Part shown: positions 1-7,111 of the stretch, piece by piece
Numbering within the stretch: position 1 is the stretch's first letter
Layout: the number at the start of each line of letters is the position of its first letter
Assembly (NCBI RefSeq): GCF_019218755.1
Contig: NZ_JAHUWZ010000002.1
Location: 62,001 to 126,000, forward strand
Direction of reading: 5' to 3'
Length of the DNA: 64,000 nt
DNA from: Acidovorax sp. sif1233
Lineage (GTDB): Bacteria > Pseudomonadota > Gammaproteobacteria > Burkholderiales > Burkholderiaceae_C
The notes under the pieces: model-generated
Seen by the model: the letters and a program-made list of their open reading frames with translations, nothing else
Told to the model about the DNA's origin: nothing
Database searches by the model: none
Program-made: the position numbers and the translations under genes

Positions 1-1311
1 CTGGATGCCGGGCACTACAAGGGCGTGCTGGGGCGATACGGCACGAGGCTCATTTACTCGAGCACAGAGGTGGACCTGCGAACAGATGATGGCTGGTTCA
101 TCGATGCCATCGGTTCCGTGATTGACGAGCGGTACTCACGGCAGGTGGCCACCGACACCCGCCGCTCGATGCTCAAAGCCGCGCGCGACGGGTACTTTCT
201 GGGGGGGCGTGTGCCCTTCGGCTACCTCACGGTGGCGGATGGCAAGCGCAAGCGCCTGGCTGTGCACCCCACTGAATCCCTCGTGGTGCAGCAGATTTTT
301 TCGATGTCGCTGAGGGGTTGTGGCGCAAAGATGACAGCCCTGAACCTGAACGCTCAGGGCCTGACGCTGCGAGGCAAACCGTTTTCGAAAAACACGGTGC
401 ATTTCATCCTCACAAACCAGACCTATGCGGGCTGGACCATCTTCAACCGCACATCGAAACGGGCTCTCAACCCTGTCGAGGACTGGGTGAAGGTGCCAAG
501 CCACGCGGCGCTCGTCGACCCCGAAGAATTTGAGAAGGTCCAAAAAATGAAATTCGACAGGAACCCGGCCAACGTGGGCGGCCAGCCTCGCAGCCACTTC
601 GCCTTCACTGGGATGTTGCGGTGTGGGCTGTGCGGCGCGAGCCTGCAGACCTGCAGCGGCACTGGCCGGGGCCGGACGTACCACTACTACGGGTGCAGAA
701 ATGCCTTGTCGGGCAAGCGCGGGTGCAGCTTCTCCCGGGTGCGCACTGAGCTTTTCGACGAGTGGATGCTGGGAGAACTGCTTGACCAGGTGCTGACGCC
801 GGCACGCATGGGCGACATCATCGAGCAGGCCCAGGCGAGTCGTGGCGAGTGGGCCAGAGAGCGAGACGGCAGGCGCACTGCGCTGGTGTCCGAGCTCCGT
901 GCCACCGAGAAAGCCCGATCAAACCTGTACGGCATCCTCGAAATGCATGGAAAAGACGCCCCGAACCTAGGAGACCTCACGCTGCGGCTACGTGAACTGA
1001 ACGAGCGCGTGAAAGCCCTGGAGGGCAGTTTGCTGGATCTGGAAAACGAGCCCGTGACCGTGAGCGACATGAACGACGTGGATCCTGCTGATGCGGCAGA
1101 GGTGCTGCGGGGCATCGTCATGGATTGCACTGACCCCAAGAAACTGCGCGAGTTTCTGGGTGCGTTCGTGAAGGAGGTGACGGTGGGGGTGAATGAAGTC
1201 GTGGTGGACTATCACCCGGAATGCCTGGTGCGGTTGGACAACCGCACCAGGGTTCACAGTGCCAGTAAATGGCTCCTCGACCTGGGCTCGAACCAGGGAC
1301 CTACGGATTAA
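1..1311 (+). CDS. Large serine recombinase (integrase), 5'-truncated by window edge
   Basis: The reading frame is open from base 1, so the N-terminal catalytic serine lies outside the window; 436 codons are visible. The visible part begins with the end of the resolvase fold and its long E-helix (FIDAIGSVIDERYSRQ). A Recombinase domain follows from about GGRVPFGYL to residue 185, then a zinc-ribbon (LRCGLCG about residue 203, later YGCRN and KRGC), then a coiled-coil region and a C-terminal beta segment. This is the architecture of phage/ICE large serine integrases, which join attP and attB without a high-energy cofactor. The last 13 codons (WLLDLGSNQGPTD) are the antisense of the 3' half of the adjacent tRNA-Asn, and the stop codon lies in its anticodon loop. 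The gene therefore probably marks the right end of an element integrated at this tRNA and extending leftwards out of view. Confidence 0.9.
   Translation: MDAGHYKGVLGRYGTRLIYSSTEVDLRTDDGWFIDAIGSVIDERYSRQVATDTRRSMLKAARDGYFLGGRVPFGYLTVADGKRKRLAVHPTESLVVQQIFSMSLRGCGAKMTALNLNAQGLTLRGKPFSKNTVHFILTNQTYAGWTIFNRTSKRALNPVEDWVKVPSHAALVDPEEFEKVQKMKFDRNPANVGGQPRSHFAFTGMLRCGLCGASLQTCSGTGRGRTYHYYGCRNALSGKRGCSFSRVRTELFDEWMLGELLDQVLTPARMGDIIEQAQASRGEWARERDGRRTALVSELRATEKARSNLYGILEMHGKDAPNLGDLTLRLRELNERVKALEGSLLDLENEPVTVSDMNDVDPADAAEVLRGIVMDCTDPKKLREFLGAFVKEVTVGVNEVVVDYHPECLVRLDNRTRVHSASKWLLDLGSNQGPTD
1270..1311. other. Candidate attachment-site core in the tRNA-Asn 3' half
   Basis: This is the overlap between the recombinase coding end and the tRNA-Asn. 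Integrative elements often use a tRNA 3' end as attB and carry a copy that restores the gene. The overlap fits one att end of an element lying left of the window. The other end is not visible, and the exact crossover dinucleotide cannot be assigned. Confidence 0.4.
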
Positions 1312-1345
1312 CAGTCCGGCGCTCTACCGACTGAGCTATCGAGGA
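1270..1345 (-). tRNA. tRNA-Asn (anticodon GTT), copy 1, overlapped by the integrase 3' end
   Basis: A 76-nt cloverleaf on the minus strand has matching acceptor arms (TCCTCGA/TCGAGGA) and an encoded 3' CCA. The T-loop is GGTTCGAGCCC and the anticodon GTT sits at 1310-1312. It is identical to the copy at 1397-1472. The recombinase frame runs antisense through its 3' half and stops at 1309-1311, which suggests this tRNA end is the attachment site of the element to the left. Confidence 0.95.
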
Positions 1346-1348
1346 ATG

Positions 1349-1391
1349 ATCGGTATGTAAAAGGCCCCGCGTACACATGCAGGGCCTGCAA
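1349..1391 (-). terminator. Probable terminator between the two tRNA-Asn genes
   Basis: On the minus strand the spacer reads GGCCC, a 13-14 nt loop, GGGCC and then TTTT. This is a short GC stem followed by a U tract, just downstream of tRNA-Asn copy 2. It would end or attenuate transcription before copy 1. Confidence 0.5.
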
Positions 1392-1396
1392 ATTCT

Positions 1397-1472
1397 TGGC
1401 TCCTCGACCTGGGCTCGAACCAGGGACCTACGGATTAACAGTCCGGCGCTCTACCGACTGAGCTATCGAGGA
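1397..1472 (-). tRNA. tRNA-Asn (anticodon GTT), copy 2
   Basis: This 76-nt minus-strand tRNA is identical to the copy at 1270-1345, with encoded CCA and anticodon GTT at 1437-1439. The two copies are separated by 51 bp. Identity stops almost exactly at the tRNA boundaries, so the pair could be a native tandem array homogenised by gene conversion or a duplication created by integration. Confidence 0.95.
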
Positions 1473-1483
1473 ACAAGACTTAG

Positions 1484-1489
1484 ATTATA
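1484..1489 (-). promoter_or_regulatory. -10 element of the tRNA-Asn promoter
   Basis: A perfect TATAAT on the minus strand lies 11 nt before the 5' end of tRNA-Asn copy 2, inside an AT-rich stretch that contrasts with the surrounding GC-rich DNA. No good -35 hexamer is seen at 16-18 nt spacing. Confidence 0.55.
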
Positions 1490-1597
1490 TACATAAAAAA
1501 TGGGCTCCAGCCGCTTCGCGGATGTGCCCGACGATTTGCACGGTGCCCCGGCCGGGAGTGCGGGGCGCATGCCTGGCTGTAGATGCTGCCCATTCGC

Positions 1598-2020
1598 TCA
1601 CTGCGGCTCGGGCCTGCGCCACAGCCAGGCCAGCACGCACGCCATGCAGGTGATGGCGAGCACGGCGATCCAGGTGCGCGTGCCCGTCGCAAACAGCACG
1701 ATCCCACTCAGCACCATGAGGCACGTGGCGCTCCATTTGGCGCGCCGGCTCACGCAGCCTCCCTGGGCCCAGTTGCGCAAGAGCGGGCCGAACAGGCGGT
1801 GGTTCCAGAGCCAGCGGTACAGCCGGGGCGAACTGCGGGCCGCAGCCCATGCCGCCATGAGAATGAACACCGTGGTGGGCAGCCCGGGAACGATGACGCC
1901 GATGATGCCCATCACCAGGCACGCCACGGCAAAGACCAGCAGCAGCCAGCGGGCGGGCCATGGCAAGGGGCGCAGGGGCGGGGCCGTGTCGGTGGAGGCC
2001 GGGTCTGGAGGAGAGTCCAT
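1598..2020 (-). CDS. DUF454 (YbaN-like) small inner-membrane protein
   Basis: A 140-aa protein with a charged, proline-rich N-terminus. It has a hydrophobic hairpin with the family-typical [14 protein letters not shown] segment (about residues 43-60) and two further membrane segments near the C-terminus. The [16 protein letters not shown] region matches the DUF454/YbaN family signature. The molecular function of the family is not established. It lies divergent from def, sharing a 101-bp intergenic region. No clear Shine-Dalgarno is present; the start was chosen as the ATG giving the usual family length. Confidence 0.85.
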   Translation of the reverse strand: MDSPPDPASTDTAPPLRPLPWPARWLLLVFAVACLVMGIIGVIVPGLPTTVFILMAAWAAARSSPRLYRWLWNHRLFGPLLRNWAQGGCVSRRAKWSATCLMVLSGIVLFATGTRTWIAVLAITCMACVLAWLWRRPEPQ

Positions 2021-2121
2021 GCCGGTATTGTGAATGGGCGCGCCGCTGCGCGGCGCGCCGACACGCGCTATGCTGCCGCAGGCTGGCGCGCGCCAGCCGC
2101 TTTCGCAGAAATTTCACACCG

Positions 2122-2661
2122 ATGACCATCCACACCATCCTGAAGATGGGCGATCCGCGCCTGCTGCGCGTTGCCCAGCCCGTGACTGCATTCGATACAG
2201 ACGATCTTCATCTTCTGGTGCGGGACATGTTCGACACCATGCGCTCCGTCAATGGGGCGGGGCTTGCCGCGCCGCAGATCGGCGTGGATCTGCAGCTCGT
2301 GATCTTTGGCTCCGGCGAACGCAATCCGCGCTATCCCGAGCGTCCGGTGATTCCTCCCACCGTCCTGCTCAATCCCGTCATCACGCCGCTGGGCGATGAA
2401 GAAGAGGAGGACTGGGAAGGCTGCCTTTCCGTGCCGGGGCTGCGCGGCAAGGTCCCCCGGTGGGCGCGCATCCGCTACACGGGGTTCGATCCTTACGGCG
2501 ACCGCATAGACCGCACGGTGGACGGCTTTCATGCCCGTGTGGTGCAGCACGAGTGCGACCACCTCGTTGGCAAGCTGTACCCGATGCGGGTGCGCGATTT
2601 CACGCAGTTCGGCTTCACGGAAGTGCTCTTCCCCGACATTAGCGCCGCCGAGGACGACTGA
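2122..2661 (+). CDS. def: Peptide deformylase
   Basis: A 179-aa metalloprotease-like enzyme that removes the formyl group from nascent N-terminal formyl-methionine. All three family motifs are present: [10 protein letters not shown] (about residue 48), EGCLSVPG (metal-binding Cys, about residue 105) and QHECDHLVG (HExxH-type, two metal His plus catalytic Glu). Length is slightly above the 165-175 aa norm, with an acidic EEEED loop before motif 2. The frame is open further upstream, but the ATG at 2122 starts directly at the conserved [13 protein letters not shown] sequence. It is convergent with the stress protein gene and is not next to fmt in this window, so it is probably one of two or more def paralogues. 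Confidence 0.93.
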   Translation: MTIHTILKMGDPRLLRVAQPVTAFDTDDLHLLVRDMFDTMRSVNGAGLAAPQIGVDLQLVIFGSGERNPRYPERPVIPPTVLLNPVITPLGDEEEEDWEGCLSVPGLRGKVPRWARIRYTGFDPYGDRIDRTVDGFHARVVQHECDHLVGKLYPMRVRDFTQFGFTEVLFPDISAAEDD

Positions 2662-2684
2662 CGGGCGGAACCAGCGCCCGCTTT
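2662..2684. terminator. Short GC hairpin between def and the stress-protein gene
   Basis: CGGGCG/CGCCCG form a 6-bp stem with a 7-nt loop immediately after the def stop codon, followed by CTTT. It sits between convergent genes and may terminate def, though the U tract is weak. Confidence 0.4.
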
Positions 2685-2688
2685 GGGG

Positions 2689-3126
2689 TCAACGGTGCAC
2701 GAGCACCGGGATCTTGCTGTGCGTGAGGACCTTGAGGGTCTCGCTTCCCAGCAGGATGCCCTGGAGGCCGCGGCGGCCATGCGAGGCCATCAGGATCAGG
2801 TCGCAGCCCTGCGCGTGCGCGGCGTCGATGATGGCTTCGTACGGATGGTCGCTGATGCTGGTCAGGGTGTCGCAGGGCACGCTGTACTGTGCCGCGGTCT
2901 CCCGGATGTAGTTCAGGACCTCCTCGGCCCTCGCCCGGGCCTGGTCTTCCTGGCTCTTGCGCGTGTGTTCCAGCATGGCGGTGTGGTACGCAAGTGCATG
3001 GAATTCGGGCAGGGCATAAAAGCCGGTGACCTTGGCGTGGGCTTCGCGGGCAAAGCGCATGCCGCGCAGGATGGCCGCTTCCGACAGCGCCGTACCGTCG
3101 GAGGGCATCAGGATGTGCTTGTACAT
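2689..3126 (-). CDS. Universal stress protein (UspA family)
   Basis: A 145-aa single-domain Usp protein starting MYKHILMPSDGT, with the ATP-binding type C-terminal signature ASHG, nine residues, then GS. The first glycine of the usual G-2x-G motif is replaced by alanine. These cytoplasmic proteins accumulate under starvation and other stress and often bind ATP. The start is well supported: AAGGAG lies 8-9 nt upstream of the ATG. A probable promoter and a perfect 14-bp palindrome lie about 110-150 bp upstream. Confidence 0.9.
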   Translation of the reverse strand: MYKHILMPSDGTALSEAAILRGMRFAREAHAKVTGFYALPEFHALAYHTAMLEHTRKSQEDQARARAEEVLNYIRETAAQYSVPCDTLTSISDHPYEAIIDAAHAQGCDLILMASHGRRGLQGILLGSETLKVLTHSKIPVLVHR

Positions 3127-3445
3127 GCTGGCTCCTTGGGGGCTGCGTGGGCAGTCCCGGCAGGGCGCCGGGTCGCCTGCCCGGGTGCGGTGGCGCAACG
3201 CGGCTGGCAGGCACCGTGGGCGCCATGAACGCGCCACATGCATGTGGCTGTTATAGGCTCAAGATGGGCGCAAGGCAAGCGCCAGCCTTGGCGCACTTCA
3301 GCATTCGGCAACAGGGGGAAATGCGCCCTGCGCTTGATTGGCATGCGATGGATGCTATCAATGGAATAGCATCTTGGCGCGCAGCCTTCTCGTGAGGATC
3401 CACCGCCTGCCCGGAGGCCGGAGACGGGATGCGGCAGGCCGCTAG
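3127..3445. other. Intergenic region between the stress-protein gene and glnD
   Basis: A 319-bp gap with no convincing gene. It holds the stress-protein promoter and palindrome (3234-3278). The left half is GC-rich with short inverted repeats, and the right part (about 3330-3390) is AT-richer. The glnD stop codon lies at its right edge. Confidence 0.6.
3234..3278 (-). promoter_or_regulatory. Candidate promoter with perfect 14-bp palindromic operator for the Usp gene
   Basis: On the minus strand TTGCCT (3273-3278), a 17-nt spacer and TATAAC (3250-3255) resemble a sigma-70 promoter. CCACATGCATGTGG (3234-3247), a perfect palindrome, begins 2 nt after the -10 element and would cover the transcription start. 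That position is typical of a repressor operator. The binding protein is unknown. Confidence 0.45.
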
Positions 3446-6037
3446 TCAGTCAGCCAGCTCGCGCAGCAGTTCGGTCTCGATCTCGATCTGGCGTGCATTG
3501 TTCTGCAGTTCGGGGCCCTGGACCAGGAAGGTGTCTTCGACGCGTTCGCCCAGGGTGCTGACCTTGGCCAACTGCACGCTCAGGTGGTGCTGCGCCAGGA
3601 TGCGCGCCACCAGGTACAGCAGGCCCGCACGGTCGCTGGCGGAGATGGCCAGCAGCCAGCGCTGCGCCTTTTCGTCGGGGCGCAGCGTGACGCGCGGGGC
3701 GACCGGAAAGCTCTTCACGCGGCGCGACACCCGCCGGCGCGTGGGTTCGGGCAGCGGCCCGCCCGCCTCGATCACGCGCACCAGGTCGCTTTCGACCATA
3801 TGGGTCAGTTCGCGGTAGTGCCCCGCCTGCGACGAGGCCACCACCTGGAAGGTGTCGAGCGCATAGCCATTGTTCGCGGTGTGCACGCGCGCATCCAGGA
3901 TGCTGAAGCCCGCGCGGTCGAAATAGCCGCAGATGCGCGCGAACAGGTCCGCCTGGTCGGCGGCATACACCATCACCTGCAGGCCATCGCCCGCCAGCGA
4001 CTGGCGCGCGCGCACCACGGGCCTGGCCGTGCCCACATGGCGCGACAGGTGGCGCGTGTGCCAGGCGATGTCCGCCGCTTCGTGGCGCATGAAGTAGCTC
4101 ACATCCAGCGTGGCCCACAGGGCCTTGTGGGCCTCGAAGGGCAGGGCGCTCAGGGCCAGCAGCACCAGCGCCTCGCGCTTGCGCGCCTCGATCTCGGCGG
4201 CGGCATCCGGCGCCCGGCCACCCAGGGTGCGCAGCGTGGCGCGGTACAGGTCTTCGAGGAGCTTGCCCTTCCAGGCGTTCCAGACCTTGGGGCTGGTGCC
4301 CCGGATATCGGCCACCGTGAGCAGGTACAGCGCGGTCAGGTAGCGTTCGTTGCCCACGCGCTGGGCGAATGCCGCGATCACGTCCGGGTCGGAGAGGTCT
4401 TCCTTCTGGGCGATCCGGCTCATCGACAGGTGTTCGCTGACCAGGAACTCGATGAGCCTGGCGTCTTCGCGGTCCACGCCATGCTGGCGGCAGAAGCGCC
4501 GCACCTCGACGGCGCCGATCTGCGAATGGTCGCCGCCGCGGCCCTTGCCGATGTCGTGGAACAGCGCCGCGACGTACAGGATCCACGGCTTGTCCCACCC
4601 GCCCGCGAGCTGCGAGCAGAACGGGTATTCGTGCGCGTGCTCGGCCATGAAGAAACGGCGCACGTTGCGCAGCACCATGAGGATGTGCTGGTCGACCGTG
4701 TACACATGGAACAGGTCGTGCTGCATCTGCCCCACGATGCCCCGGAAGACCCACAGGTAGCGCCCGAGCACCGAGGTCTGGTTCATGAGGCGCATGGCAT
4801 GCGTGATGCCCGAGGGCTGCTGCAGGATGCGCATGAAGTTGGCGCGATTGACCGGGTCGCGGCGGAACGCTCCGTCCATCACGCCGCGTGCGTTGTACAG
4901 CGCGCGCAGCGTGCGCGCCGACAGGTCCTTGAGCCCCACGGTGGTCTGGTAGAGCAGGAAGGTTTCCAGGATGGCGTGCGGGTCGCGCTCGTACAGGTCG
5001 TCGCTGGCCACCTCGATCAGGCCGGCCTTCTCGAAGAAGCGCTCGTTGATGGGGCGCGGCTCGTGGGTCGAGGGGTTCAGGCGTTCCTCGATGTTCAGCA
5101 GCAGGATCTGGCTGAGCTGCGACACGGCCTTGGCCGCCCAGTAGTAGCGCCGCATCAGGCTTTCGCTGGCGCGCATGGGCAGGCGCGAGCCGTCGGGCGC
5201 CTGCGAGCGGTAGCCGAAGGACTCGGCCACGGCGGTCTGCAGGTCGAACACCAGGCGGTCCTCATGCCGCCCGGCGGCTGCATGCAGGCGCGCGCGGATG
5301 AGGCAGAGCACTGCCTCGTTGCGCTCGATCTGGCGCACCTCGAAGGCGGTGGCCATGCCGCTGGCGGCCAGTTCCTTCCAGTTGCGGCCCAGGCCCGCGG
5401 CCTGCGCCACCCACAGGATCATCTGCAGGTCGCGCAGCCCGCCGGGCGACTCCTTGCAGTTGGGCTCCAGCGAGTAGGGCGTGTTCTCGTACTTGTTGTG
5501 GCGCTGGCGCATCTCCAGCGTCTTGGCCACCAGGAAGGCCTGCGGGTTCATCTGCAGGCGGTACTGGCGCTGGAATTCGGCGAACAGCGCCGCGTTGCCG
5601 CACACCAGGCGCGATTCGAGCAACGAGGTCTGCACGGTGACATCGCCCGCGCTTTCGGCCAGGCATTCGGCCACGGTGCGTACGCTGGAGCCGATCTCCA
5701 GGCCCGCATCCCAGCAGCTGCCGATGAAGCCCTCCAGCCGCGTGCGCAGCTCGCTGCCAGCCTCGGGGGCGCTTCCATCGGGCATCAGCAGCAGGACGTC
5801 GACATCCGAATAGGGGAAAAGCTGGTCGCGCCCGAAGCCGCCCACGGCCACCAGCGCCATGTCCGCTGGGAGCTGCGCCCGCTGCCACAGCGTGTGCAGC
5901 AGGGCGCCGGCCAGCGTGGAGAGCTTGCGCAGCAGCACGCGGATGCCACGCGTGGAGGCGCCCGTGGCCTGCAGGGCGGCGAGCAGGGCGGCTTTGTCGC
6001 TGCGGTAGGCGTCCCGCAGGGCATGGAGTTCGGTCAT
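3446..6037 (-). CDS. glnD: Bifunctional PII uridylyltransferase / uridylyl-removing enzyme
   Basis: An 863-aa sensor of nitrogen status that uridylylates PII proteins when glutamine is low and deuridylylates them when it is high. An N-terminal nucleotidyltransferase domain carries GGFGRDQLFPYSDVDV (about residues 66-81, with the metal-binding DVD). A central HD domain has HDIGKGRGGDHSQIGA (about residue 492). Two ACT domains occupy the last 170 residues, where glutamine is sensed. Length is close to the E. coli protein (890 aa). It lies downstream of map on the same strand, a common arrangement in beta-proteobacteria. An in-frame upstream start at 6082 would add 15 residues; the ATG at 6037 was preferred because it begins at MTELHALRDAYR. 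Confidence 0.95.
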   Translation of the reverse strand: MTELHALRDAYRSDKAALLAALQATGASTRGIRVLLRKLSTLAGALLHTLWQRAQLPADMALVAVGGFGRDQLFPYSDVDVLLLMPDGSAPEAGSELRTRLEGFIGSCWDAGLEIGSSVRTVAECLAESAGDVTVQTSLLESRLVCGNAALFAEFQRQYRLQMNPQAFLVAKTLEMRQRHNKYENTPYSLEPNCKESPGGLRDLQMILWVAQAAGLGRNWKELAASGMATAFEVRQIERNEAVLCLIRARLHAAAGRHEDRLVFDLQTAVAESFGYRSQAPDGSRLPMRASESLMRRYYWAAKAVSQLSQILLLNIEERLNPSTHEPRPINERFFEKAGLIEVASDDLYERDPHAILETFLLYQTTVGLKDLSARTLRALYNARGVMDGAFRRDPVNRANFMRILQQPSGITHAMRLMNQTSVLGRYLWVFRGIVGQMQHDLFHVYTVDQHILMVLRNVRRFFMAEHAHEYPFCSQLAGGWDKPWILYVAALFHDIGKGRGGDHSQIGAVEVRRFCRQHGVDREDARLIEFLVSEHLSMSRIAQKEDLSDPDVIAAFAQRVGNERYLTALYLLTVADIRGTSPKVWNAWKGKLLEDLYRATLRTLGGRAPDAAAEIEARKREALVLLALSALPFEAHKALWATLDVSYFMRHEAADIAWHTRHLSRHVGTARPVVRARQSLAGDGLQVMVYAADQADLFARICGYFDRAGFSILDARVHTANNGYALDTFQVVASSQAGHYRELTHMVESDLVRVIEAGGPLPEPTRRRVSRRVKSFPVAPRVTLRPDEKAQRWLLAISASDRAGLLYLVARILAQHHLSVQLAKVSTLGERVEDTFLVQGPELQNNARQIEIETELLRELAD

Positions 6038-6136
6038 GGTCGTGGTGCGCGCGGATAAGGTGCCATGAAAAAAGCCATGCAAGAGTTGTGCGAGCCAGTG
6101 TGAATGCCGGTCGCGCAGGCGTTGCCGGGCCGGCCG

Positions 6137-6952
6137 TCAGGTGGCCGTGGCCGTCACGAAGGCGGGCAGCGCGGGCGAGCCGGCCGACAGGGTCATCACC
6201 TCATAGCCCGTCTCGGTCACCAGCACGGTGTGTTCCCACTGCGCCGACAGGCTGTGGTCCTTGGTCACGATGGTCCAGCCGTCGTTGCCGAACTCCTTCA
6301 CCTCGCGGCGGCCGGCGTTGATCATGGGCTCGATCGTGAAGACCATGCCGGGCACCAGTTCTTCCAGCGTGCCGGGGCGGCCGTAGTGCAGCACCTGGGG
6401 TTCTTCGTGGAATTTCTGGCCGATGCCGTGGCCGCAGAACTCGCGCACGATGGAGAAACCCTGGCCTTCGGCGAATTTCTGGATGGCGTGACCCACGTCG
6501 CCCAGGTGGGCGCCAGGCTTCACCTGCAGGATGCCGTGCCACATGGCGTCGAAGGTGATCGCGCACAGGCGCTTGGCGGCAATGGAGCACTCGCCGATCT
6601 GGTACATGCGGCTGTTGTCGCCGTACCAGCCGTCCTTGGTGATCACGGTCACGTCCACGTTGACGATGTCGCCCTTCTTGAGCGGCTTGTCGTTGGGGAT
6701 GCCGTGGCACACCACATGGTTGACCGAGGTGCACAGCGAGGCGGGGTAGGGCGGGTAGCCGGGCGGCTGGTAGCCCACGGTGGCCGAGATGGTGCCCTGC
6801 TGGGCCATGCATTCGGCACCCAGGCGGTCGATTTCCTTGGTGGTGATGCCGGGCTTGATGTGGGGGGCGATGTAGTCCAGCACTTCGGAGGCCAGGCGGC
6901 ACGCGAGGCGCATGCCGGCAATGTCTTCTGCGCTTTTGATGGTGATGCTCAT
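6137..6952 (-). CDS. map: Methionine aminopeptidase, type I
   Basis: A 271-aa enzyme that removes the initiator methionine after deformylation, so it acts downstream of Def encoded 4 kb away. The five metal ligands can be traced: D in [18 protein letters not shown] (two Asp), H in [17 protein letters not shown] in [10 protein letters not shown] and E in QWEHTVLVT. The [10 protein letters not shown] and NHVVCHGIP motifs are also typical. It is followed after 99 bp by glnD on the same strand, so co-transcription is likely. The start ATG is preceded closely by GATAAT on the minus strand, so the leader may be very short. Confidence 0.95.
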   Translation of the reverse strand: MSITIKSAEDIAGMRLACRLASEVLDYIAPHIKPGITTKEIDRLGAECMAQQGTISATVGYQPPGYPPYPASLCTSVNHVVCHGIPNDKPLKKGDIVNVDVTVITKDGWYGDNSRMYQIGECSIAAKRLCAITFDAMWHGILQVKPGAHLGDVGHAIQKFAEGQGFSIVREFCGHGIGQKFHEEPQVLHYGRPGTLEELVPGMVFTIEPMINAGRREVKEFGNDGWTIVTKDHSLSAQWEHTVLVTETGYEVMTLSAGSPALPAFVTATAT

Positions 6953-7111
6953 GGCGTAATTATCCCATCGCCCCTCGCCGGCTGCTTGGAGGCGGGCGGC
7001 GGCCCTGGTCCGCCCGGTAAAATGCCGGGCTGTCCACCCACATGCCCAGGCCAGAGCCCGGGCCCGGGTCGGCGCCTCGACCGTACCCCTCACACCCAAC
7101 AGGCCGCTACC

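Noticed and set aside
3584-6058. Very long open frame antisense to glnD
   Set aside because: Its translation is rich in Gly, His, Arg and Ala with no domain, while the opposite strand has all GlnD motifs. It is a GC-rich shadow frame.
7018-7023. TAAAAT as the -10 of a purL promoter
   Set aside because: No -35 element at acceptable spacing; left unassigned.
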